A stretch of 36,798 bases of DNA, from the NCBI GenBank assembly GCA_964535215.1, contig CAZHST010000030.1:1-36798 (forward strand). The letters run 5' to 3'. Positions within the stretch are counted from its first letter, which is position 1; each line of letters opens with the position of its first letter. Positions 1 through 5,973 of this stretch are shown here, piece after piece. The notes beneath the pieces are model-generated. The model saw nothing but the letters and a program-made list of their open reading frames with translations, did no database searches and was not told the origin of the DNA. Source of the DNA: JACQHM01 sp964535215. Its GTDB lineage: Bacteria; Methylomirabilota; Methylomirabilia; Methylomirabilales; JACQHM01. Made by a program: the position numbers and the translations under genes.

Positions 1-40
1 CCTGCTCCTTCTGCGTTGTCGCAGTGGCTGCGCTTGCCAT
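1..40 (-). CDS. Start of a gene running off the window (partial)
   Basis: Reading the minus strand, an ATG at 40-38 opens a frame that stays open to the window edge (13 codons, beginning MASAATATTQKEQ). It is preceded by an excellent ribosome binding site, GGAGGTGAT, 5 nt upstream of the ATG. It starts 31 bp after the stop of the TusA-diiron fusion gene on the same strand, so it is probably the next gene of that operon. Too little protein is visible to name a family. Confidence 0.6.
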   Translation of the reverse strand, partial: MASAATATTQKEQ

Positions 41-71
41 TGAGAATCACCTCCTTTCCCTATAAGGGTCT

Positions 72-1379
72 TCACATGAAGTTTGGCGTGTGCATCTCGG
101 AGAGCCTCTCAGCCAGCTCCCGGGAGAGCCCCCCCTGGACCATCCGCTTCACGCGGTTCTCATGCATCTCCTGGTACAAACCCTTGACCGCCTCGATCCC
201 TTTCGCCATCTGCTCGGGAGCCGACCCTCCACCAGCGAGGATGGCCAGGGCCTGCTGGACGTGGGAGTTCACACCTGCCACTGCCTGAAGCACGGCGGCC
301 CGTTCCTCCACTGCCTCGGCCAAGGCCTCGGGGAGGCGACTTTCGTACTCCAAGCTGAACTTGAGATGGGCGATGCCGTATTTCACATGGCGGGCTTCGT
401 CCAGGCGAGCCCGCTTAACCAGCTCACGGGTCGGGGCATCCGGGGTGTATTGCTCGATAAACTTTAAGAGATCGAGGAACGTCCCTTCTCCAAGGACATG
501 AAGGAGGAACGAGGAACTGGCATAGTCGTCCTGCTCAAAGAGGGTGAGGAGGGAAAGCTCTGCGGAGGCGGCGGAGTACTGAAGACCTCCCCCGTTGGCC
601 AATGCCCGCTTCACGAAGACCTCGATGTGGCGGGCCTCGTCATTCATGACGGAGGCCAGGAGGAGTGCCACCTCCATGTAATGGGGGTTGATCCGTGGGA
701 GGAACTTGGCCGGGATGTAGAGGGCCGAGAACTCGTTCTCTGCCAAAAAGGTCATGAGCTGGCAGGTTGCCCACTCCAGCTCCTCTGGAAGGGGCTTAAG
801 ATCGGCCCAGGGGATGTCCTTGGTCGCGTCCCACTGGGCGGCCTTGGCCTGCTCGTAAAGGTCCGCCAACGTCTCAGCCCAGATCTCTCGCTTCCGGTTG
901 AGGGTAAAGGGATAGGCGGGCGCCCCTCTCTCCACCACCGCCCCACGGGGCGCGAAGCCATTGGTCACTGGTGCCTCTTCGAGGACCTGGCCAACCCGAC
1001 CCACATACCAGTCCCGAAGATCAACCCCTGTTCCTGGGCGGGGTGGAACCTTGATCCCCCAATCGGGCTTCTGAGCCACCCCATCGGCCTTCCCCCGCCG
1101 GATGAAGTACTTCACGTGATCGGCCATCGGCTGGATAGCTACCAGCTCATTCTCCGTCATCCGGCACCAGGCAGGGAGATCCTCTTTGACGCTGACCTCC
1201 CGGCTCTTCAGCTCCAGGACCTGGCCGGGCTCCAGCTTGTGTAACGCCTGGCGGATGATCAACAGGAGGCCGCTTCCGCAGTCCAGGTCGCCACCATCGA
1301 GGACAGCATGGGCGGTGGGAACCACCCCGCCGTTGATGTTCGCTGAGACCATGGATCCGTTTGTCACCGCTGACCTCAT
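72..1379 (-). CDS. TusA-like domain fused to ferritin-like diiron protein
   Basis: 435 residues with two domains. Residues about 22-95 form a TusA/SirA-like sulfur-carrier domain. Its active-site motif is altered: the usual Cys-Pro-x-Pro is Cys34-Gly-Ser-Gly, and a second conserved Cys72 lies in PAWCR. Residues about 165-400 are helical and carry a full diiron carboxylate signature: Glu216 (or Glu214), Glu248-x-x-His251, Glu298 and Glu328-x-x-His331, both latter ExxH pairs in a DEARH context. This resembles ferritin-like/R2-like oxidases, but the substrate is unknown. The first domain is a paralogue of the free-standing TusA-like protein at 1790-2026. The ATG follows directly on the stop of the DsrE-like gene (TAGATG), implying translational coupling. 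The protein is likely cytoplasmic. A role in sulfane-sulfur transfer coupled to an iron-dependent oxidation is inference only. Met10 is an alternative start. Confidence 0.85.
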   Translation of the reverse strand: MRSAVTNGSMVSANINGGVVPTAHAVLDGGDLDCGSGLLLIIRQALHKLEPGQVLELKSREVSVKEDLPAWCRMTENELVAIQPMADHVKYFIRRGKADGVAQKPDWGIKVPPRPGTGVDLRDWYVGRVGQVLEEAPVTNGFAPRGAVVERGAPAYPFTLNRKREIWAETLADLYEQAKAAQWDATKDIPWADLKPLPEELEWATCQLMTFLAENEFSALYIPAKFLPRINPHYMEVALLLASVMNDEARHIEVFVKRALANGGGLQYSAASAELSLLTLFEQDDYASSSFLLHVLGEGTFLDLLKFIEQYTPDAPTRELVKRARLDEARHVKYGIAHLKFSLEYESRLPEALAEAVEERAAVLQAVAGVNSHVQQALAILAGGGSAPEQMAKGIEAVKGLYQEMHENRVKRMVQGGLSRELAERLSEMHTPNFM

Positions 1380-1742
1380 CTAATACGTCAGGGAAGGCGC
1401 CCCCTGGGACAGGAACTCGATGGCCTTGGCCGCCCCGACAATCGTCGTGTTGGGGAGAAGCTCCCCCTCGTTCAGTTTTCTCCGCTTGAAACAGGGGCTG
1501 CAGACCCAGATCTGGCCGCCGGCGTCGATGAACTGCTGGATCAGATCCTTCAAGGGGGCAAATCCCTCTTCGTGGATGTCGTCGGCATACCCTTTGATCG
1601 AGAGACGGACCCCTTCGGTGCTTAAGAACACCACTGTCTCCTGTCCAGAGGCCACGGCCCCGTTGGCAACCACGAAGCCAACGGTAGCCTTATCGGTGTT
1701 GTCCTTCGAATGGGTGATACTCACCATGAACTTCCCAGGCAT
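1380..1742 (-). CDS. DsrE-family sulfur-transfer-like protein
   Basis: 120 residues spanning a whole DsrE/DsrF-type Rossmann-like domain. It opens with a beta-strand MPGKFMVSI, continues with the ASGQETVVFLSTEGV segment typical of the family, and has a CSPC motif (Cys81, Cys84) where active members carry their sulfur-accepting cysteine. Family members bind or relay sulfane sulfur, often working with TusA. A strong purine-rich ribosome binding site (GGAGGGAGGAA) precedes the ATG. It lies between the small TusA-like gene (47-bp gap) and the TusA-diiron fusion (no gap), so the three are most likely one operon. The presence of two cysteines as CxxC suggests disulfide or persulfide chemistry, but no substrate can be deduced. 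Confidence 0.85.
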   Translation of the reverse strand: MPGKFMVSITHSKDNTDKATVGFVVANGAVASGQETVVFLSTEGVRLSIKGYADDIHEEGFAPLKDLIQQFIDAGGQIWVCSPCFKRRKLNEGELLPNTTIVGAAKAIEFLSQGAPSLTY

Positions 1743-1789
1743 CGCGTTCCTCCCTCCTCCCTATCTTGAAGCAGGTTCCCCAGCGCTGA

Positions 1790-2026
1790 TCAGCGTCCAC
1801 CACCTTTCCTGATCCAATAGCCGGGACGTCCGTCGGCATCTCCCATCCGGAGCAGCTCGTGCCCCTGGAGGCGGCACCAGGCGGGGAGGTCCTCGACGGC
1901 GCCTGGGTCAGTGGTGATGGCGAGGAGGACCTGGCCGGGTTGAAGCTCCTTCATCCGCTTCATCAAGAGAATGAGCAGCTCCCCGCACCCCAGGTCCCCT
2001 CCATCGCAGATCGCATCGGCGTCCAT
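1790..2026 (-). CDS. TusA-family sulfur-carrier protein
   Basis: 78 residues, the normal size of TusA. It shows the TusA pattern of a DGGDLGCG loop, an amphipathic helix with LQPGQVL, and EDLPAWCR. The catalytic region reads Cys14-Gly-Glu-Leu instead of the classical Cys-Pro-x-Pro. Cys7 and Cys51 are further cysteines. The same variant pattern recurs in the N-terminal domain of the fusion protein at 72-1379, so the two are paralogous carriers within one operon. TusA proteins pass persulfide sulfur between partners, which fits the DsrE-like gene immediately downstream. The ATG has only a weak GTGAG ribosome site, 8 nt after the preceding stop, suggesting coupling with the small ORF upstream. 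Confidence 0.8.
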   Translation of the reverse strand: MDADAICDGGDLGCGELLILLMKRMKELQPGQVLLAITTDPGAVEDLPAWCRLQGHELLRMGDADGRPGYWIRKGGGR

Positions 2027-2034
2027 CTCACCAC

Positions 2035-2145
2035 TTACTCAGAGCGTAACCCCAGGGCCTCTTCCAGCGGCTTGTACCCTTCCTTAGCAGATCCCCTTCC
2101 CTGCCCGGTCGCCTCCTCCTCAGCGATTAGCGGGACCGTTGGCAT
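2035..2145 (-). CDS. Small ORF, possible truncated CMD-like N-terminus
   Basis: A 36-codon frame starting MPTVPLIAEEEATGQ and ending 8 bp before the TusA-like gene. The opening resembles the first residues of carboxymuconolactone decarboxylase/AhpD-like proteins, which often begin with a VPL...EEATG stretch. The catalytic CxxC part is absent, so this would be either a 5' remnant or a chance likeness. A GGGAG sequence lies about 15 nt upstream. The frame can be extended upstream to 2250 but that part looks non-coding. It may only serve as a leader or coupling peptide for the sulfur operon. Expression is unproven. Confidence 0.35.
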   Translation of the reverse strand: MPTVPLIAEEEATGQGRGSAKEGYKPLEEALGLRSE

Positions 2146-2272
2146 CTTGACCCCATCTTTCTCCCGTCTGAGGCTTCGATGCTTCTCCCAGAAGAGGTTC
2201 GGTCCCCCGGATGGGGGTTCTCGCCAACGAGGATAGGCCGAAAGGGCCACATCAGGGTGTGAACGACCTCAC

Positions 2273-2299
2273 AGTATATCCAAAAATCGAATAAGTCAA
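2273..2299 (-). promoter_or_regulatory. Putative sigma70 promoter of the sulfur operon
   Basis: On the minus strand TTGACT (2299-2294) is followed after 15 bp by TATACT (2278-2273). Both hexamers are good but the spacer is shorter than the optimal 17, so the call is tentative. It lies upstream of all genes of the leftward sulfur-carrier operon. Confidence 0.4.
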
Positions 2300-2351
2300 A
2301 TAGGAAATTTCAATAAAAGTGAGGGAATTCTCAAACCAGGACCTATCGCTG

Positions 2352-2372
2352 AGGCCCTAACCCCCAACCCAT
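2352..2372 (+). repeat. Heptamer repeat, 3 units
   Basis: Three 7-bp units (AGGCCCT, AACCCCC, AACCCAT). The last two are identical to units in the long heptamer array inside the ligase gene at 35695-35785. Confidence 0.65.
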
Positions 2373-2387
2373 GCGTTGAGAAAAGGC

Positions 2388-2417
2388 TTGACAGGCGAAA
2401 GCGCCCTCCGATACAAA
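2388..2417 (+). promoter_or_regulatory. Putative sigma70 promoter of the thioredoxin-like gene
   Basis: A perfect TTGACA (2388-2393) is followed after 18 bp by TACAAA (2412-2417). It points at the plus-strand gene starting at 2534 and sits just downstream of the heptamer repeat. Confidence 0.5.
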
Positions 2418-2533
2418 GAAGCTATCCTTCCCTACGTTTGGGAGGCCCAGATCAGAGCAGGGAGGCTCCGGAAGCGTGCGACAACAGCCGCCAAGATGAG
2501 GAACCGGATAGGAGGACGCATAGGTTGCTGCTC

Positions 2534-2857
2534 ATGCCGGTGAACGTCCGTTTCCTTTACTACGAAGAGTGCCCCTCCCACGACGTGGCCCTCGACCGGC
2601 TGCGCCAGGTCCTGGCCGAGGAGGGCATTCAGGCTGAAATTGAGATCATCAAGGTCGAGACCGAAGAGCAGGCCCAACGCCTGCGCTTCATCGGCTCCCC
2701 AACTATCCTGGTTAACGGGCAAGACCTTGATCCGCCGCCGCCCGATGCCCACTACGGCCTCACCTGCCGCGCCTACCGCCTGGAGGATGGGCGTATCTCC
2801 CCCCTCCCCTCGCCCGATATGATCCGGCGGGCTTTACGGATGGCGACAACCAGGTGA
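2534..2857 (+). CDS. Thioredoxin-fold protein with single active-site Cys
   Basis: 107 residues from the ATG at 2534. The frame is open further upstream to 2438, but that part is charged and low in structure and lacks family likeness. The pattern is a thioredoxin fold: first strand VRFLYYEECPSHD with Cys13 at the active-site position, a long helix (LDRLRQVLAEEG), then EIIKVETEEQA and a cis-Pro-type segment GSPTILVNGQDL. Only one cysteine is present at the active site (C-P-S-H, not CxxC), as in the small thioredoxin-like proteins annotated as DF-family (seleno)proteins or alkylmercury-lyase-associated proteins. A redox or metal-binding role is plausible but not shown. It has its own promoter and precedes the NYN gene by about 80 bp. 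Confidence 0.7.
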   Translation: MPVNVRFLYYEECPSHDVALDRLRQVLAEEGIQAEIEIIKVETEEQAQRLRFIGSPTILVNGQDLDPPPPDAHYGLTCRAYRLEDGRISPLPSPDMIRRALRMATTR

Positions 2858-2892
2858 ACAGACCAAACCCGTTGCCCCCTCTCAACGCTGGG

Positions 2893-2920
2893 AGCTGACG
2901 GCTCATGGCTGAAGGCTTAC
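2893..2920 (+). repeat. Heptamer repeat, 4 units
   Basis: AGCTGAC, GGCTCAT, GGCTGAA, GGCTTAC in tandem, directly upstream of the ribosome binding site of the NYN gene. Related units occur at 31206-31226 and 13953-13959. Confidence 0.65.
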
Positions 2921-2935
2921 ACCCGAGGAGTGTTT

Positions 2936-3988
2936 ATGCTGAAGATCATGTTGTTCATTGATGGAACATGGCTCTACTCGAACACCCCCAGGCTTGCCGA
3001 ATCGTACGGCAAGGAGGACTTTCAGGTGGATTTTGGACGCCTCCCCCGGGTGCTGGCGGAGGAGGTCGGGAAGCAACTGGGCTCAACCGAAGTCGATGTG
3101 GTTCGCACCTACTTGTTCGGAAGCTACGCGTCGAACTATGACCCCCGGGACGCGGACGCCGTTCAGCGCCGCCTGGACTTCTTCTCCATGCTCAAGGAGG
3201 AGTACCACTACGAGCTCGAGATCTTTCCGATCAACTTCAGGGGGCGACGCTTGAGAAGGTCCGATCGGGACCCTAAAGACCCCTTTGAGCCGAAGGAGAA
3301 ATGTGTGGACATCTCCCTGGCCACGGCGATGCTGTACTATGCCGCCATCCCGTATGCCTATGACATTGCCATTGCCGTGATCGGGGATCAGGACTTCAAG
3401 CCCGTCCTCCAGCACGTGCGCCGTCTGGGCAAACGCGTGGCCATCGCCAGCATCAAGGGGAGCTGTGCCCCCGAGTTCGCCGACCCCCGGGATGAGGCCA
3501 GGGTCAAGGACTTTGACATCATCTGGCTGAACGATCTGCTCCACAAGCTCGAGTTGAAGTACGAGCGCCACCAGCTTCTCTGCGAATCCCCTTCCCATAA
3601 AGGGGATCGGCGGGTGTGGACCACCTTTCACCCGCGGAAGGGGCAGAAGTTCTTCTGCCCTGAGTGCCGGGCGGAGTTTGCCAGGCAAAAGCAGGAGGCG
3701 GAGCAGGAGTTCGTGGCCTCCCAAGGCGAGACATCCAATGATACGGGGGAGAATGGCAGGCTCGGGCAGCTCCTGACCGGTACCGTCAAGAAGAAGGTGG
3801 CGGATCGGGGTTTTGGCTTCATCCACGGGGAGGACGGGAAGGACTATTTCTTCCACTTCACCGACCTCCAGGCCGGTTTAGAATTCGAGGAGGTCGGAGA
3901 GGGGCTCCAGGTGGAGTTCGAGGTCAAGAAAGGGCCCAGCCAGGACAAGGCTGGGGTTGCCCAGAACGTCCGTCGCCACGGTGGGTAA
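2936..3988 (+). CDS. NYN-domain ribonuclease-like protein with C-terminal cold-shock domain
   Basis: 350 residues from the ATG at 2936. A GTG at 2930 is also in frame, but it overlaps the GAGGAG ribosome site (2925-2930), which sits 5 nt before the ATG. Residues 1-205 form an NYN (LabA/PIN-like) nuclease domain with the expected acidic residues: Asp9 in FIDGTW, Asp125 in KCVDISLATAML, and Asp151/Asp153 in GDQDFKPVL. Residues 210-250 hold Cys216 and a CPEC pair (Cys241, Cys244), possibly a zinc site. Residues about 280-348 are a cold-shock domain with RNP1-like GFGFIH and RNP2-like DYFFHF, which bind single-stranded nucleic acid. Together this suggests a metal-dependent RNase that brings its own RNA-binding module. 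It is convergent with the LysR gene (19-bp gap). Confidence 0.85.
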   Translation: MLKIMLFIDGTWLYSNTPRLAESYGKEDFQVDFGRLPRVLAEEVGKQLGSTEVDVVRTYLFGSYASNYDPRDADAVQRRLDFFSMLKEEYHYELEIFPINFRGRRLRRSDRDPKDPFEPKEKCVDISLATAMLYYAAIPYAYDIAIAVIGDQDFKPVLQHVRRLGKRVAIASIKGSCAPEFADPRDEARVKDFDIIWLNDLLHKLELKYERHQLLCESPSHKGDRRVWTTFHPRKGQKFFCPECRAEFARQKQEAEQEFVASQGETSNDTGENGRLGQLLTGTVKKKVADRGFGFIHGEDGKDYFFHFTDLQAGLEFEEVGEGLQVEFEVKKGPSQDKAGVAQNVRRHGG

Positions 3989-4007
3989 GCAGCCTTGGTG
4001 GGAGAGG

Positions 4008-4910
4008 TCAGCGGGGCGCCGGGGCCTTTTGCAGGAGAAAATCGAGAAAGGCCTCAGCGATCGGGGAGCGGGAGCGGCTCTTGTGGTGGATGATGAAGAA
4101 GTCCCGGACAAGCCTGACCCCTTTGATCCTTACGGCCGCCAGACTCCCGCACATCACATCAGCCTCGATCGCCCTGGCGGAGACGATGGAAAAGCCGCAT
4201 CCGGCTTTCACGGCAGACCGGATGGCCTCGCCGCTCCCGAGCTCCGCCACGATCTTGAAGCTCCCCGGTTCGAGGCCAAGTTCCTGGAGGCGCTGTTCCA
4301 CGAAGCGGCGAGAGCCCGATCCTTTCTCCCGGGCGATAAAGGGCTCTTTGGGCAGCTCCTCCAGGGGAATGGCCTTGTGCTTCGCCCATGGGTGACCACC
4401 CGGGACCACCACGACCAGCTCGTCCTCAAGGAACCGGTGGTAGGTCAGCCGCCCCTCGTCGAACCTGGCCCCCACCACCCCCAGCTCGCAGGTCCCCTCG
4501 GCGACGGCCCTGCTGATTGCCTCGGAGTCCCCGATCTTCAGGATCATCGAGACCTCCCGGTGGGCCGCCTTAAACTCCGCCATGAGGGGTGGGAGCACGT
4601 AGCCCCCGGGGATGGTGCTTCCCCCAAGGACGAGGGTGCCCTTGAGGTTTCCCAACAACTGATGGACGGCCTGCTCGGCCTCTGCCCTTAAGGTGAGGAT
4701 CTTCCTTGCGTAGCCGTAGAGGAGCTCCCCGGCCTTCGTCGGGGCAACGGTCTTCCCCAAGCGATCGAAGAGGCGGATCCGGAGCTCCTCCTCCAGGGCC
4801 TTGATGTGGCCGCTCACCGTGGGCTGGCTGAGGTGGACAGCCTCGGCCGCCTTGGAGAAGCTCTTCAGCTCCACGATCCGGCAGAAGACCTCAAGGGACC
4901 TGATGTCCAC
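4008..4910 (-). CDS. LysR-family transcriptional regulator (selenium-associated type)
   Basis: 300 residues, the normal LysR length, from a GTG start. The winged helix-turn-helix occupies residues 1-60 (SFSKAAEAVHLSQPTVSGHIKAL split over helix and turn), followed by a linker helix and a periplasmic-binding-like effector domain beginning at LGGSTIPGGYVLPPL. The combination of SKAAEA, SGHIKALE, GSTIPG, ELGVVGARF and EKGSGSRR strongly recalls the group annotated as selenium-metabolism-associated LysR regulators. That attribution is from memory of the family and not proven here. It is the last gene of an operon after the glycosyltransferase (16-bp gap) and the AsmA-like gene. LysR regulators usually control a divergent neighbour, but this one is co-directional and convergent with the NYN gene, so its target may lie elsewhere or be the operon itself. 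Confidence 0.88.
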   Translation of the reverse strand: MDIRSLEVFCRIVELKSFSKAAEAVHLSQPTVSGHIKALEEELRIRLFDRLGKTVAPTKAGELLYGYARKILTLRAEAEQAVHQLLGNLKGTLVLGGSTIPGGYVLPPLMAEFKAAHREVSMILKIGDSEAISRAVAEGTCELGVVGARFDEGRLTYHRFLEDELVVVVPGGHPWAKHKAIPLEELPKEPFIAREKGSGSRRFVEQRLQELGLEPGSFKIVAELGSGEAIRSAVKAGCGFSIVSARAIEADVMCGSLAAVRIKGVRLVRDFFIIHHKSRSRSPIAEAFLDFLLQKAPAPR

Positions 4911-4926
4911 AGCGTTAGGACCCCCT

Positions 4927-5967
4927 TCAGCAATCCTTTTGCACCAGGTCCTGGTAGAGGGCCAGGTACTCGTGGATCTCCCCCTCCCAGGGGAACTCCC
5001 GTTCGATCTTCTCCTTAGCCACCTGCCCCAGGGTCCGCCGGAGCTCAGGCTCCACGATCAACCGCTCAGCCTTTCTTCGGAACTCCTCCTCGGAGGTGTA
5101 CAGGAGGCCGTCCAGCCCGTCCCGGATGACCGAGCGGTTGCCCTCGATATCCGAGGCAAGGACGGGGACCCCCCGGCTCATGGCCTCCAGGACCGTGTTG
5201 GCCATCCCTCCCTCGGAGAGGGAGGTGTTTAAGACCACGTCCACCTCATGAAGCATGGCGCAAAGCTCCTCATGGGCCACCTGTCCGATGTAGAAGGCCC
5301 AGGGGAGGCCTTCAATGGCCTCTCTTAGCCTCCGCCCCTCCTCCTCCTCGATCACAGGCCCGACGAAGACCAGCTTTAGGTGAGGATAGCTTCGCTGAAG
5401 CTGGGCGAGGGGCTGGATGCAGAAGGTGACATTCTTCACCTTCCTGATCCCGGCCGGCATCAGGAAGACGACATCCCTGTTCCCGAAGCCAAGCTTCAAC
5501 CGGAGGCCGTACGGTTTCTCCTGGCAGCGGACTGTCTGTTTGATGACCTTGATCTTCCCCGCGGTCTCCGGGGCCGCCGTGATCACCTTCTCCCGCATCA
5601 CCTCGTGGAAAACCACGATGGCATCGGCCCGCCGGAGGACATCCAAGACCACCGCCCTTTGCCCGGGGTCGAAGAGGTCATGGTTGATGTCGGTCCCGGT
5701 GACGGTGATGACCGACGGGACCTTCAGGGCCTCGGCCCCCTGGACAACGATTCCTCCAGAACGGGAGGCGTGGAGACCGTGGAGGAGGTCCGGCCGAAAG
5801 GCCTGGAGGGTGGCGAGCAGCGATGGGAGATCTCCCCCGTACCGTTCCAGGGAGAAGACCTCAACCTCCAGGCCCTGGTCCTGGAGCCCGGAGGCGATCC
5901 GCTGGGCGGTGATGGAGTTCCCCCGGACGGAAGGAAAGTAGTAAGGGGTGACGAGGGCTAACCGCAT
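4927..5967 (-). CDS. Group 1 (GT4-like) glycosyltransferase
   Basis: 346 residues with a GT-B fold. The N-terminal half starts MRLALVTPYYFPSVRGNSITA, the donor-binding half carries MPAGIRKVKN, a LSEGGMANTVLEAMSRGVPV motif (the E-x7-E nucleotide-sugar site, here SEGGMANTVLE) and DGLDGLLYTS. The order GN-x-x-TA, then GLHASRSG, then TVTGTDINHD is also the order seen in the TIGR04348/SenB selenosugar synthases. Given the selenium-type LysR next to it, a link to selenium or an unusual thio/seleno-sugar is possible. No senA or senC partner is in the window, so an ordinary hexosyltransferase role is equally allowed. It starts 6 bp after the AsmA-like stop and lacks a strong ribosome site, so translational coupling is likely. 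Confidence 0.85.
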   Translation of the reverse strand: MRLALVTPYYFPSVRGNSITAQRIASGLQDQGLEVEVFSLERYGGDLPSLLATLQAFRPDLLHGLHASRSGGIVVQGAEALKVPSVITVTGTDINHDLFDPGQRAVVLDVLRRADAIVVFHEVMREKVITAAPETAGKIKVIKQTVRCQEKPYGLRLKLGFGNRDVVFLMPAGIRKVKNVTFCIQPLAQLQRSYPHLKLVFVGPVIEEEEGRRLREAIEGLPWAFYIGQVAHEELCAMLHEVDVVLNTSLSEGGMANTVLEAMSRGVPVLASDIEGNRSVIRDGLDGLLYTSEEEFRRKAERLIVEPELRRTLGQVAKEKIEREFPWEGEIHEYLALYQDLVQKDC

Positions 5968-5973
5968 GGAAGA

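Larger units (their letters stand above)
2146..2533. other. Divergent intergenic region
   Basis: About 390 bp without a convincing gene, AT-richer than the surroundings, between the leftward sulfur operon and the rightward thioredoxin-like gene. It holds the two promoter candidates listed separately and a three-unit heptamer repeat. A weak upstream extension of the small ORF (to 2250) and of the thioredoxin-like gene (to 2438) crosses it but neither has a family match. Confidence 0.6.
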
